Positions 1 to 13,089 are shown, numbered from the stretch's first letter. The stretch is 64,000 nucleotides of DNA from Hofstenia miamia (GCA_004352715.1 SCFE01000046.1:2129781-2193780); one strand, 5' to 3'. Notes: generated by a model not told the origin, from the sequence alone. Numbers and translations: made by a program.

Positions 1-621
1 GAAAATATACTCGCAATCACTTTATTGATTTCAATGTTTTCAGTGATGCAGAAATTTATTTGCAATAAAATTATGCTGACAAAATTTACCAAATCTCAAT
101 GTATAAAGTTTACACTGCAATTTTCTCACAAATTTCCGTCAATTAAATGTCTCATGGAATATAGATGCTTTTAGAAACATTCATGATATCATTGAATTGA
201 AAAAAAATGATGAGTTTGCACTTTTGCTTACGTATGGCTAAAATTTTGTCGGATGACTTTTGTATTCGATTTGACAATCAAGGCAAATATATTCTCAATA
301 GTTCACATTTTCTTGGGGGGCTATGTCTTAGAAAGTCATGATCCTAAGTTAATTCATTTGAGTACAAATCTCAAAAACAAATTTACTTATATACTTTTAA
401 AATAAGTTATCGCAAATATATAACAGTCTTGGAAGCACTTACAGAACCATGGGATGCCTAAATACTTGAATCTATACTGTAACGCCTAACGAATATATTA
501 TCCTTCAACAATCATTTTCTGGTGAGAATAAATAATTCATTTTTGATAGATCCTTGTACAAACATAGAGCAAATTATTACAATAAATAAACAATTTATAT
601 TTATATACATATATATATATG

Positions 622-660
<39 letters not shown>

Positions 661-1300
661 AAAAACAAATAATAAATTTGATTCTTCCGTTTATTAATAC
701 ATGTACATGCATATATTTAATACATGCATGTTAAATAATTACTTTAAGCATATTTTCATTTTAATGTTTTGCATTCCGAAAACACAATAGTCAACCAAAT
801 TTAGTAAAAGTTCATTCAAATGCGTGTTTGGACTTGTATGGTCAAAGTCACTTTATATATTGATGTAAGGTATGTTTAATTCTGCACAAATATTTTTGTC
901 ATTTATAAATCTATTAAAACCAATAGGAAAAAATTTCATAGAACTACCGATTTTAAAAGTAGACATCATAGAAGTTAGTTTATAGCAAAAAAAATTGCAT
1001 CTTTTTTGCAACCTCGTCTAATGCTTAAAAACATACCGTAATAATATATTTACTAGTACATATGTTAAATAATTTCTCAGTAGTATAAAATAACTACATT
1101 TAATTCAATATTACATCTACAGAAACGTGCTGCTATCAAATTAATGATGTTTCTTGACATAATTGAAATTATAATAGCGAGCAGAAAGCACTGTGATTAC
1201 TCTATAATATTTAATGAAAATGATAGAGTCATTTTTCAAAATTCATAAAGCATAGTAATCATTTAACCAATATTTGACAGTGTTATATGATAAAAGGGAT
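1..1300. other. AT-rich intergenic sequence
   Basis: No coding region is recognised here. The stretch is AT-rich with homopolymer runs and contains one long TA microsatellite (603-658). It lies just downstream of the GPCR gene, which is transcribed leftwards, so the 3' UTR and polyadenylation site of that gene should fall in the right-hand part. I could not single out one polyadenylation signal among many AT-rich candidates. Confidence 0.6.
603..658. repeat. (TA)n microsatellite
   Basis: An almost pure TA dinucleotide run, interrupted once by a GTATG variant near 620. Confidence 0.95.
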
Positions 1301-2197
1301 TTATTTAGTGAGCTGTAAAATTTGACGAAGTGCGTTTTTGAAGTGCGAACTTTGCAATGCGTATAGAAATGGATTTATGCATGAATTTCCAAAGCCAAGC
1401 ATGATAAAGACATTGTAATATCCAGAACCCCTGTCTATTGGTAAGAATCTTAAATCGAGTTTGAATAAAAAATACAAGACGCTGTTAGGGAACCAGCAGC
1501 AAAAAAAGATTACTACAACTGAAAACAACATTTTGATTAAGCTTTTATTTTTCTCTTGATTTTTCTGACTTGACGCAAGTTTCACCCACATAATTTTGTA
1601 CATGATAAGCATTACTGAGGTTGGGAAAATACTCATTCCAAATAAACTCCAACAGGCAGTCCAAAAGAACAAAGCTGGATTAAGATCTACATTTCTGACA
1701 CAAGTCCTTTTGGAATAGTCTGGAATGAATATGAAGAATAAGTAGGAACGCGCTACAAATGAAGCGACATGTATTGCAATCATGATAACCACAAGATTCC
1801 TGAACCTGAGAAATGATTGGAATTTCGTAGGATGCATGATGCAGACGTATCGTTCAAGTGTGATAGCAATTAATGTAAAAACCGAAGCATTGAACAAACA
1901 CCAAATGGGCGATGATGGGCAGTAGTATCGGCAAAAAAATTCCGCAACCACCATGTTTACCGTTGATGGTATTGAAAATTTATCAAAACACTTGAAAATG
2001 AAAAGAAATAAAGATGTTAAGAAATCTATTAGTGCTAAGTTAAATATGAAAAAGTAAGTGCGGGTACGCATGCTTCGAAATGTAAGTATAACTATCATAA
2101 CAAATCCATTACCCAAAACACCAATGAAACTCATAACAGCGAAGACAATCTCATGTTGGTTCACAGAAGCAGGGCAACTGTACTGAGAATCATTCAT
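1301..2197 (-). CDS. Class A (rhodopsin-like) G protein-coupled receptor, intronless
   Basis: A 298-residue seven-helix receptor encoded without introns. Visible class A landmarks are: LGNGF in TM1 (N30), LALIDF in TM2 (D58), Cys near the start of TM3 (C89), the E115-R116-Y117 form of the DRY motif at the end of TM3, a Cys in extracellular loop 2 (C166), FCCWFP in TM6 (W235, P237) and NPFLY in TM7 (N275-Y279), followed by a short amphipathic helix 8 and a very short tail. The N-terminus is only about 15 residues, which suits a peptide- or amine-type ligand and not a large-ectodomain receptor; the ligand cannot be inferred. Length and motif spacing are those of a complete, functional family member. 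The Met chosen is the first in the frame and places TM1 correctly. A decayed relative lies about 22 kb away on the same strand (23650-24050). Confidence 0.9.
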   Translation of the reverse strand: MNDSQYSCPASVNQHEIVFAVMSFIGVLGNGFVMIVILTFRSMRTRTYFFIFNLALIDFLTSLFLFIFKCFDKFSIPSTVNMVVAEFFCRYYCPSSPIWCLFNASVFTLIAITLERYVCIMHPTKFQSFLRFRNLVVIMIAIHVASFVARSYLFFIFIPDYSKRTCVRNVDLNPALFFWTACWSLFGMSIFPTSVMLIMYKIMWVKLASSQKNQEKNKSLIKMLFSVVVIFFCCWFPNSVLYFLFKLDLRFLPIDRGSGYYNVFIMLGFGNSCINPFLYALQSSHFKNALRQILQLTK

Positions 2198-2513
2198 TTC
2201 TGTTTTAACTAGAATATCACCGGCATTTATTTACTAGCCTTGCTCAAATTTGATTGGTTAAGGATGGTCTAATATTTGCATGCTCAATAACAAAATTTTC
2301 CATAAAATTTTTCAAGATATTTTAATAATAAATAATGGATAATTACAGAACTCACTAAATTTCACATTTTGAAAAGTCTTTTATTTTTCTTCAATACATT
2401 GAAACAACATTATTTCTAATTATTTCCTTAAAGTTTACCTTACCAAGTATAAATGGTTTCTTTATTGCATTATCTGATAAATTAACAAAGTTATTATTTT
2501 CATAAAAAAAATA
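2198..2513. other. Upstream region of the GPCR gene
   Basis: AT-rich sequence between the GPCR start codon and the left target duplication of the hAT-like element. It should hold the receptor promoter, but I see no distinctive motif. Confidence 0.4.
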
Positions 2514-2521
2514 ATAATAAC

Positions 2522-3392
2522 TAGGGATGGGATCCAGATAGTGAATTGAATATTCCGGATACCGGATAATTTCACTGCCGGATACCGGATAATTTACCGG
2601 ATACCGGATAATATATTGTTCAATTATTACTAGGGCAACCAGAAATATGACTTTAAGCAAACAAAATATGATCCTACTTTTATGAAAAAATATGATGGAA
2701 TTTAGTTAGATATGCCCTAAAACATAACCACCTATTTTTCAAAAGAATCAATTTAAGCAATATAAAACGTTTTTCTAATACTGACAACAAGATATAAAAC
2801 AAATACAAAAACTCTAACATAATAATAAGGAGGTTTTTAAGAGCAATTGCGTCATCAAATTTTCAATATAGAGAAACATCTTTCCACTGCAGCCGATGTT
2901 GCTTGGCAATTTCATAAATTGGCATACAGCTCCGATTATAGCATTGAAACCGGTATTTTCTAATCGTGCCTTGAAATAGGCGATTATTTCACGAGTATCA
3001 TTTTCCAGGATCATTTTCAATGACGCTCTCTTAAAAGACATTGGGCACTCAAAATTTTTTACATAGCTGTTCCCATTATTTAATAATCATTTTAAAATAA
3101 AAACCAATGAGCAAGGTATATTGAATGAAATCATAAGAAAAATCTGCATAATCAGTCTAACAGACAAAACTATAATTTTGGTTTTCTTAAAGAGTCTCGT
3201 TTTGGGATCGTTGTATATCTAATGCGGTGCTCAAACTTGGCTCGGCTCATTGACAAGTCTGGCAAGCATACATGGCCAGTTCTAAACACGTGTCGAACAA
3301 AGGGTCAGTTTGGGTCAGGTGAACAACTAGCTAAAAATTACACTTCTCAGGGTTAGGCCAGGAAGTACATTTGAAGTACAATTGAAATTGAA

Positions 3393-3440
<48 letters not shown>

Positions 3441-3885
3441 ATTTAATGAAACGATGACAAAATATTACTTTTATGACATTTCAGAGACAACTATAAAAAC
3501 AGAAACATTACTTAATAACTTTGTATTTAACTACAACCCAGATGTGAAAGCCATCTTTGAGCAGGTTGCAAAAAAACCCAGAGGATAAACCTATGACTTT
3601 TATGACCGTTGGTTGCTCTAATTATTAATAAAGAACAAACTCAATTCTCAATTAGTATTGACATCTTGCGAATGATATAAATAAATATTACACATTCTAC
3701 GTCCTGCTATGTCAGAAAAACTTGTTTTGTTGAATGAAAACTTCCATGAAATAATATAGCTCTTTCTTCAAAAATTGCATTTTTATGTTATCTGGTAAAA
3801 TCCGGTAAACAATTTAAATTTGGATGTCCGGATCTGGTTGTCAGATTGCTGATTTTTCCGGATACCGGATTCCGGCATTTCCCTA
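2522..3885. mobile_element. hAT-like non-autonomous element with 8-bp target duplication
   Basis: The left end reads TAGGGATGGGA and the right end, on the opposite strand, TAGGGAAATGC, giving short imperfect inverted ends typical of hAT transposons. The flanks are ATAATAAC (2514-2521) and ACAATAAC (3886-3893), an 8-bp target duplication with one mismatch, which is the hAT signature. Inside both ends are clustered copies of the motif CCGGATACCGGAT (about 2555-2610 and 3795-3875), in opposite orientation on the two sides, which look like subterminal transposase-binding repeats. No transposase domain is recognised; a 75-codon minus-strand ORF at 2814-3041 is open but unassigned. A TA microsatellite sits inside at 3396-3437. 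The element is probably an old MITE-like derivative. Confidence 0.65.
3396..3437. repeat. (AT)n microsatellite
   Basis: Pure AT dinucleotide run inside the hAT-like element. Confidence 0.95.
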
Positions 3886-3893
3886 ACAATAAC

Positions 3894-5947
3894 AAGCTAT
3901 AATATGCACCAGACGCGAAATTAAGTAAATTTCAAATAAAAGTCCATGAACACAATACCAGATAGAAAACAATAAACCCTTGAGAACCTTAATAGATCGT
4001 GTGAGGTCATAAAAATCCAGTGTAAAAAATATAAAGCTTCGCCTTTATATAAATAGGAAACCCCCCTATTTCGTTTGTTATTTTCAAACTTATTAATGTA
4101 TTACTTAATTTATAATTTTTAGAATATCATTAAATTCTAGTTAGTTGGGTTATTAAGCTTAAGCAGCTTGAGAATTTTTGAAAATTTTTCATGATCCTAC
4201 AAAAAATGTCTAGCGATTGTAACTCAAAAACTATTAAAGCTGTACTTCTTTTCAACAACCTCTGCCACGGCAATGCGCTTTCATAGAAATTTTCAACATT
4301 GAATTAAAGTATGTTCCTCAATTGACCTACCCATGCCCCAAGATTTTCAAATTTTGTAATAGGCTTGGTAAAAATTCTTTGTAAATGTGGAAAAACGGCT
4401 TGTCCTTTAAAAACGACGCCAATCTGCTTAAGGTTAATATTAATATGATCTTCCAATATACTTGAAAAAACAGGTTTAATTTACTTTCTTATTAGAATAG
4501 CTTAAGATTTTAGACATAGTCTAAATTTGTTGACGAGAATGCTAGTAAATTTATATATAATCGGCTAAATATTGCACTGCTCCTTAGTTTTAGATAATAT
4601 ATAGTCTTAGAATAAGAGTTTAATAATTTTTACTACTTTAGCTTAGCAGATATGTAAATGCGCCTAGATCAGTGATGGATATGAGCCGAAAATTTAGCCG
4701 AAATCCGCTCCATTTTAATTAATACCAAATCTGCCCATTTTAGGCCCAATAAAATAATTGCCGGAAATGTCTTTAAGTTTTCGGATTGCTAGGTCAAAGT
4801 TTGGTATGTCCGAAACTTATAATAACATCTACAGATTGAAATTAAAAGACTTAAATTGAGTTTTTGAAGGGTTACGATGCTAATACAAAATCTCAAACTG
4901 GAATTTAGATTTTTCAGATCATTGCTTATAAATTATTCACTTTATTGGATTGATTTTCTGCATTGTTGCTTAACAGTAAGTCACTTTTGAAACTTAGCCT
5001 AATTTTTTCCAATATCTAGGCCTGTGCCCTGCCTATGTGCATCTCAGGGTTTGATGAGCATTGCGTTCGATTTTCTCTAGGGGGTAGGTTTGAGCAAATC
5101 TGGTACTTCATAAACTTAAATTAGATAAAGTATATGTAGGGTCATATTTTATGGTGATCTCCAAAAGAACTTTGTCTGGCTACGGGTAGATTTCATTTTT
5201 TATCAATACCTTGTCATTAGTTCCTGTGGAACATGTCTGAATGTGAAAATCTTGAGTTTTAGTAAACGAATGAGATGTTCACCTTCGTTACTGCCGATTT
5301 TGTCTAGTATTTTTAGTAGTTTTCCTAAATTGTAGTAAAAATAAAATTCTTGTTGGGACGATGAAAAGGAAAGAGCAGACAAAGGCAGGGGCCAAATAGG
5401 ACAGCGCTTGAGACAATATATTGCAAAAATGCACCGAGTTTAAAAAAACACAATTAAAACTACTATGTAATTTTTGTATTATTTTTGTGTAGCTCTTAGT
5501 TTTTCCTATTATAGTGAGTTTGAACTACACTAAGTCAACAAAAATCGCTTCAAAGAAAATGTAGATCTGCACTTTATAAATATAGATCATAGATCAAAAA
5601 ATTTGAAGGTGTTCTCTCCTTAGCAAGACATTTTAAAAAAAGTATTTGTGGTGTTTAAAAGAATTTTAAAATTTCAGAAGCATGAACATCCAAGGTATTT
5701 AAATTTAAGAACGATATAATGTTGCTTAAACTATTGCTAAGAGAAAGAATGATGGTTTTTACAATTTNNNNNNNNNNNNNNNNNNNTTTAAAAAAAGTAT
5801 TTGTGGTGTTTAAAAGAATTTTAAAATTTCAGAAGCATGAACATCCAAGGTATTTAAATTTAAGAACGATATAATGTTGCTTAAACTATTGCTAAGAGAA
5901 AGAATGATGGTTTTTACAATTTTTTCAATGGCCATTTTGCGATTTCA

Positions 5948-5979
<32 letters not shown>

Positions 5980-8900
5980 TACATAATTAATGTTCAATAT
6001 TAAGACAAAAGACCCCAATTTTAAGAATGATTTAATCTATGACTTTTTTGTGTGAAAAAATCACACAATGGCCTGCTTCGTGGAGTATCTCGAGCTTTCT
6101 ATGCCTGCAAAAATACTCCTTAAGGTTATTCATATAGCTGTTTGATATGGAAAACGCTAATAGCGTAAAACACTCTTCCGACTGCTAAATTTTCGAAGCT
6201 CCAGTTTTGAATTCGGGATTTATGAATTTTCCACTATTCCCAATGACATTCAGGTTGTGCAAAGTGCTGTACAGATGGAAATCACTATAGAGTAAAGTGG
6301 GTTAAATTAAAAAGTTTCTTACGAAGCCAGTCTCTTTAAGAAAACACTGATTTACACACCCAAATGTTTGCATATATATTTTTGTATTATATTTTTAAGA
6401 GAGAGAAAATCGTATAATATAGAACTAATTTACAAAAATAGGAATATACCTAAAAATAATTATATGTAACTATTAAAATAATGTAGCATGTAGAGAAAGA
6501 ATTGACATGCACGGTGGGAAATTCTTAGAATGTTAATTTGACGTCTGATGTAGGGCGCAAAATACATGTACGTACAGATATTTTTGGCCTATGTGTAGGC
6601 CAATGAGCAAAACTCCAAGGTAGGCAAGATGGACTTAAGCCGAATAAAATTTTTAAAATAGAGATTCTCAGAAAATCTGTCAAGAAGAGAGTTGTTGCCC
6701 CGAAAAATATATGCATGCTTTGACAAAAAAAATAGTAAGATTAGTCAACGCAAGTATTACTTGAAGACCATTTTTCGCATATTCAATTCTTGCAAATTTT
6801 GCAATTGACACCTCCAAATGTTTCAGAGTATACATATCTTGATTTGAATCTAGCATTTTTGGTGATTGAGGGATAATTTTCAATATCAGGAAGAATTCCA
6901 TCCTTGAATTTTAAAAAATGTTAGAAGTACCTTTAAGAAAGCATTAATGCAACGCTGTCAGAGTTCTACGCTCTGCTGTATCAATTTTGGAAATGTTGTT
7001 TTGCAACTTTTTAGCCACATATCGCTTCCCTAATTTGGAAATGTCATTATTATAAACCAGCTAAGGCTGATCCTGAAAAAATCACGTTTCATAGAATTCT
7101 TAAATTTTAAAAACTTTTATCTATTTAAATGAAAATTCCCTCAGCAGATATTTTCTAATCTAAATTTCTCCTCTAACTTTCTCGATCTTGAAAAACTTTG
7201 TGATTAATCTCAAGTTTTCTATCATTGACATGGATTCGATTACTAATCAAGTTCTAATTCGATATTTTGAAACGCATGATTTATCGACTTACCTGATATT
7301 TGTAAATATATTGATTTACAGAAAACTATTCGAGCTTGTGCAGCGTCTGCAGAACAAATAATTTCTGCTTAAAGAAACTGCCGATTAGAGGAGAAAAGAC
7401 TAAAATAAATATTAGGAATTTTCTGAAAGTGATCTATTAAATGAACTGCAAGTTCAACCTGAATATTACAATAATAATATTAGAAATATTTTTGTGAAAA
7501 ATATTGCCACAAGGATTTCATATATATATATATAATGTTTGTTGTAAATTATTTATGCTAATTAATTACTTAAGAATATTGGCTTGCCTAAAGTTTGCAT
7601 TTATTAACCGCCACTGTGAGTTGGTACATTTATAGAAAATACTATTTAGAGTAAATATGAATTGTGTCAAAGCTTTATTAGGAGCTCCTGCTCAAGATAC
7701 CCTCCTTTCCAATCTTACTAATTTCCCGAATTGACCATTATTGCACATTATTCTTCACACAGTCAGCTTCATATATACTTGAGTCGTGTTTTATTTCTTA
7801 GCCTTTAAGCTAGGTAACTCTGAAGCATTTATGGGCTTTTATCGATTACTTAGATTAAATGTTAATCTAACGAAGATTTTTCTTCGGATGGCTTTTACTT
7901 TGTAAACTGATCTATGTGTCAAATCCACATGAAAGCAATGATTTATCAATTAAGCTTTGTCGTAAGGAATTGATGGTTCGGCTCACCTCCCATTTGAATT
8001 CATGAGAAAGACGTAAAATTTTGAGTTGATACAATTGACATTTAAATTATAATTAACAGGAATGCTTCTGAAATGAATATCCATAATTGCGCACTCTAGG
8101 TTAAAATTTATTGCGTTTTTAGCTAACATAATGGAAAAACCTCATTAAGAGATCCATTAACTGCTTCGAATTTTTTTAAGAATTACTTAAGTATCGGAGA
8201 AAACTCAATTTTGAAATCTTAAAATGCTCCAAGATCTTACCCACATTCAAAAATTTAAATGTCATTGCTCTTTATGTAACCTAACGGAAAATCCACTTAT
8301 TACCTAGAAATAGGAAATGTTTAATTTAGAAGAAAGAATGTTGAAAATTAAAATACATATTCATTAGTTCAAGTTCATGCTATAGAGATAATTTCCAATA
8401 TGTGGTAAAAATTGTTGAAAATAGCTACAGTATTAAACAAAGATGGAATCGGATCGGATCCCGGATCGGATCGGATCTTCATTTCAGATTCAACAATTTT
8501 TAAAACTTGTGTATTTGTACATTTTATAAATTTTGCACATTTTTATATTGAATCCTAGTTTAATAATCTCAATCTAAGTGAAATTTTGTAATTGAATTTC
8601 ATTGTTCATACAACGGGTTCCGTGTTATTCTTTCCAACAACTTATACAATTGTTGACGAATACTTCAAATCTGAAAATGCGATTCATGTTATCATCACAT
8701 AATGATAAAAGAGTAAAACAAAATATTTTGCAAGAAAAGTAATATACTTCTTTTATAAAATGCTTTACTCTATAGATATCAGGATTAAGCAGGTATATAT
8801 CAGGTCAGGTTTGATACTCGAACAAGTCAGGTCTGGATATGAGTGAAGTTCAGGTGAACTCATCATCGGTTATAGCACATATGAATTTTGCGTTTATTAT

Positions 8901-9610
8901 TTTCAGTTTCCCTTAGAATGAAACACAAAAAAGCGCGTCTAATCAAAGTGAGATATTTCCTTTACTTGTTCATCATATTGGTTTTCTGGAGAATACAAAA
9001 ATTTAGCTTGTCTAAGCGTCCACATCAAATTCTATTCTGTAGGGTTAACAGCGAAGCTTAGATCCAGTAACAGTTGAAGTTAAAGAATAATCCAATTTTA
9101 AAGAAGTTAAGAAATAAATTAAATTAGAATTATCACCAAAGAAAGGAACTTATTTGGATATTCAAATAATAAAGTCTGTAACTAAGTAATATCAATTTGC
9201 AACTAAGTGGAATTAAAGAAAACAATTTACTTTAAACCTTAATAAGTATTTTTATAATTTTTTGTATTATACGATGGTTTGAAAATAAATTATTAAATAA
9301 AAAAAGGAAGAAATTTTAGAATTTTTTATATATTATGATACTGATACAGTTTGTTGGTTATATTGCTTATCTTGGTAATTTTGTTCACACATATTTAGCA
9401 TTTGACATTTGATCAATCAAGAACCACATCTCAAACAACATAAACTCCCTAAAAATTTCACAATCGAAAAAAAATTTTTTTAGATTTATCGATGAAAAAT
9501 CGAATGGCACAACATCTTTGAAGATCGGATAGCAACTGACCAAGCTATATGGCCTACTAAAAATTGCCTACTTTGAAACAAATGTTTTGATATAATGTCA
9601 TAGCTACAGT
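3894..9610. other. Long AT-rich region without recognisable genes
   Basis: No credible coding sequence was found on either strand; the few short open frames (for example 6525-6901, minus) have no recognisable domain. Noted contents: a duplicated block around an N gap (5632-5922), an AT microsatellite at 5949-5974 and a shorter one near 7520, and a cluster of GGATCGGATC repeats at about 8446-8480 that recalls subterminal repeats of DNA transposons but has no partner. Confidence 0.5.
5632..5922. repeat. Direct duplication flanking a 19-base N gap
   Basis: The 136 bases 5632-5767 recur at 5787-5922, separated only by N at 5768-5786. I see no difference between copies. This is the pattern left when two overlapping contig ends are placed side by side without merging, so it is most likely an assembly artefact and not a tandem repeat. 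Confidence 0.85.
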
Positions 9611-9614
9611 TTAA

Positions 9615-9946
9615 CACTAGAACTCCGAAACGATCATTTGTGACCCAGACTAAACATTTTATGCATGCGTTTGTGTAGTTATATTTATGCAGTAATATAC
9701 TTTATAGTGAGCATGCATTTAACAGTTTTATGATCGTTTTAGTTAAAAAATAATGGCAAGAGAAGCCGCAAATCGGGCTCTTAATCAAATTATGTGTGAT
9801 ATTGCATCAGATAACAGTAGCAGTGTTTATTAAATATGAACCTGAATGCCTGTATAAATCTCACTGTAATAAATGCTACACAAATACCCGTCATTTATGA
9901 CCGGATTAGGAATTAAAGGGTGTATTAAATTTTCGGAGTGCTAGTG
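9615..9946 (+). mobile_element. piggyBac-type MITE with TTAA target sites
   Basis: A 332-bp element bounded by TTAA at 9611-9614 and 9947-9950, the piggyBac target-site signature. The 16-bp terminal inverted repeats are CACTAGAACTCCGAAA on the left and the complement of TTTCGGAGTGCTAGTG on the right (one mismatch). A second inverted motif (TCATTTGTGACC near 9634 and GTCATTTATGACC near 9890) lies just inside. An ATG at 9753 opens 26 codons (MAREAANRALNQ...), and the right-hand part can be read as a short Cys/His-rich segment (ECLYKSHCNKC), so the element looks like an internal-deletion product keeping the first and last bits of a transposase gene. The transposase reading is inference from composition and position. 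Confidence 0.8.
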
Positions 9947-9950
9947 TTAA

Positions 9951-11642
9951 CACAAATTAAAATCGTACCTTATTAGATTACTGTTTGAAATCGCATGCCG
10001 CCATTTTTACGATTTTACTTAAATAACTGTTTTTAAATGGTATTTTTAGTATTCATTTCTGACAAGAACAGATCGCATAATATCTGTAATCGAAATGAAA
10101 TTAAGATAATTTTAGTTTACTATACTCTGTGCTGCTTTGGACTGACAATGTATACAAACAAAACAAACACAAACACGGCAAAGCCTATTATTTTAAATGT
10201 CATATGTCAGTTATAAGAAAATGGATGAGAATCTTCAAATTCTAGAGTTTTTGGTTCCTGGCTTGAAAGGTTTGCCACTTAGTTTATATAGTTGTCGAGA
10301 AGTCATTGAATTTCATTGTTACGTTTCCTATATTTTATTTATCATTGAGCTTCCTTAAAATTATGAGCAATTATTTTCATGTATCAGTGTAATATTTGTT
10401 GTTTACATGCAAAAAAGCAAATTGCAATAATCGATTTCAGAGGTGCGAAGTTTTTTGCAAAACTGGAATTAAATTTTTCCATGCCTTGTTGATTATGAAA
10501 AAATAGAAAGTAATAAAATTTATAATTCATTTTCATTAAAAGATTCAATCGTTATTAAACCAATAAATTTAACATTATCCATGGCACAAGACCAATAAAT
10601 TTAAATTAATTAATCAAAATTTAATAGAAATATAAAGTAATATCTCAAAATGGCTTTTGGCCTATAAAATGATAAGTAATCTTTAATTTGTTAATTGTCT
10701 TCAAAAATGGTTAATTGTACATAATATTTGAGATGCGCATGGGCCGACTCGGGTCATGACGGGCTAACTGGACTTAAAATTTAATAAATTAAATGAAGAT
10801 CTAGACCCGAACCAAAGACAATTGGTGATAGCGAACAACTGCTATCAAGAAATTCTAATATAATGTTAATTTTCATTTCGTATTTGGCATTTGGTTTTTT
10901 ATTGAAAAGCTTATTAATGAACAAAAAATTAGAAAAGTAGTTACGCATTGAAAATGGATCAATAATTTTTGAATGACCGAAAAAGAGCTCCAAAAAGGCA
11001 ATTGCCAAAAAAGACCTGCCTGAAATAATAGTTCATTTGCGGGGTCGGGCTGGACCGCAAAAATACGGTATTTGTTTTTCCCTGCATTATATGAAGCACG
11101 TGTTGTGAATCCAAGCCTAATTACCAATGAAAACTTGTGAACAACTAAAACTTTTGAGTTCCTATATAACCGCTGACATTAAACTATGTCTCAAGTTCAG
11201 TTGCATTTTACATTTTGTGAAATCCATAAAAATATTTATCCAAAATCAACTTTATACTCAAATTTCTAGAATTTTTGTGGATGCTCTACATATGGTTTTG
11301 AACTTTTCCATTTTCATTTGATTTGAAGATAGTAATTTAGAAATAACCAGCGATGAAGAACAACTTTGTAGTTTTTTAGTTCATTTAAACAAACATTTTC
11401 TAGTTATGTGGCTTGTGCGAGTTAATTCGTGTTCAAATCTGTTGTATGGTTTAAGGATTAAAACATTAACATTACAATTGTAAACCCAAATGTGTTGTAC
11501 ACGGATATATATATACATTATTTGCAAACGCACTCAGATAGTAGTGTAGCAGGTAATTAAGGTAAACATTTTTTGAGTACGTTGTGGATGAAGTAAACCT
11601 TCTAGTGTTGAATATATGATCAGCATATCTCTCTCTTATAAT
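9951..11642. other. AT-rich intergenic sequence
   Basis: No recognised gene. Two GC-richer islands at about 10735-10775 (GGGCCGACTCGGGTC and neighbours) and 11035-11065 (GCGGGGTCGGGCTGG) stand out and resemble the GC-rich subterminal parts of hAT-type MITEs, but I could not pair their ends or find a target duplication. The short open frames at 10781-11321 have no recognisable domain. Confidence 0.4.
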
Positions 11643-12428
11643 TTAGGTGCTTAATTGATCTTTTAAATTTTTTGTTGGTGGACGTCTGATTTTCGCAAGG
11701 GATCTTGTAGACTGTTTTATCATCGCTTTGCTGTTTTCCTTGTCTTCCACATTATCATCAGCAAATGTAAAAAAAGTTGTAATCATGATTAGATAATCGT
11801 ACGGCTTTAGTGTTAGCAAAATTAAGCAAGTATCGATGGTTTCGTCTAAAATTTCCTTCATTGGTCTTTACGATATATGATCTACCTAGCGTATCATGTT
11901 TGTCTAGTATTCGTACACTATCATCAATTTTTAATGGTGACAAGTCTTCAGCCTTTTTTATTGTAATACTGTTTTTATAATTTTTGCATGATATCTTCAT
12001 TTTCTTTTGAATAATGATGGAAGGTTTAAGGAGGTGTCTGTGAATTGGTATGCCCATTCACATTCATCTACTATTCATGAACTGCATCGGTGAAAATCCG
12101 CAAAACATAAAAGGGGTGTTGTTGCAGTGCATTAGACCTAATTTGTTGTTTGAACACTTTATGTAGATATTTTAAAAATTTATACGGAATATTTATTCCG
12201 AGTATCTGCAAAATTAGCACATTCTTTCCAGTTAAATGGATAGTTGCCTGATATTATCGTATGAGGTATTCCATGTTGACAAAATATGTTTAATAATACA
12301 TGATTTACTGCATAGCTTGACTTGTCTTTGAAGGGTTCCACCTTGAATGCTTTGCAGGTCATTGCTGTCACATGGTGGTGTGATGTTTCGAACGTACAGA
12401 AACTTTTCCAGGATTTGGTCTGACGCAA
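11643..12428 (-). pseudogene. Gypsy integrase remnant
   Basis: The 12180-12428 frame has FKVEPFKDKSSYAVNHVLL followed by IFCQHGIPHTIISGNYPFNW, which corresponds to the core integrase region before and around the second catalytic Asp; the expected SDNGPQF reads SGNYPFN, so that Asp has been lost. Two further frames at 11758-12057 and 11643-11861 look like the C-terminal part (PLKIDDSVRILDKHDTLGRS resembles the SH3-like GDxVxVR segment). The three frames are in different phases. Dead fragment. Confidence 0.65.
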
Positions 12429-13054
12429 TTTCGGTCTAATATATAGCCCATATATGTACTGGATTTATTTAACTGAATTTTTGATCTATTAAATAGAAAA
12501 TTTCTTTGTCGAACCTTTATAATACTGCTTAGAGGCAATACAAATATTATCGTGCATTGCGATGACATCTGGAATGTTTTGGAAGAATCAACCTACCATT
12601 AATTGTACTTTATTCGCTACAAGTCCGAATGGCAAGCCCATGCATCTGTACCTTCCAAATCGATTAATAAACGGATAGAGTTGAAAAGATTTATCTGTTA
12701 GAGGTATATGTCAGTAGAAATTAACCAAATAAATTTCAGTGAAGTAGTTCTTCTCATTAAAAAATTGCCTAAGTTGTGGTAGAGATGGCGGGTAATGATA
12801 CTCTCTGCAGAATATTTGTTCAAGGTCTTATTATCAAACATTAGTCCAATGTTGCCTTTGGATTTTTCGACAATTACTACGCTCCCATCCCATTCTGTGG
12901 TGGGCTTTGTCACTTTAGAAATTATATTGTTATTCTCAAGTTCCACCAATTTTCTTTTTAATTTGTCTAAAATAGAAGTGGGACGATTCTGGGTGGATGC
13001 AATACAGGTTTGGGATTGTCGTTTAAGGGAATGTTGTAGATCATGGTGACGCAT
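12368..13054 (-). pseudogene. Gypsy reverse transcriptase remnant
   Basis: The N-terminal fingers are recognisable in the 12698-13054 frame: a PTSILDKLKRKLVELENNNI segment, then ISKVTKPTTEWDGSVVIVEK, then IGLMFDNKTLNKYSAE, which matches the conserved order of gypsy RT (basal Lys-rich helix, PT-W-S-VVV-K, and the R-DYR-LN block). The 12368-12568 frame, in another phase, carries a thumb-like segment with YMGYILDRNCVRPNPGKV. The catalytic palm with the Y-x-D-D box is not visible between them, so a central piece has been deleted or scrambled. Not functional. Confidence 0.7.
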
Positions 13055-13089
13055 CCAAACGCATTAAAAACTTTCATTGTGTTCCTCTA

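Noticed and set aside
10735-11070. GC-rich islands as a complete MITE
   Set aside because: No inverted ends or target duplication could be matched, so only mentioned as a possibility in the intergenic entry.
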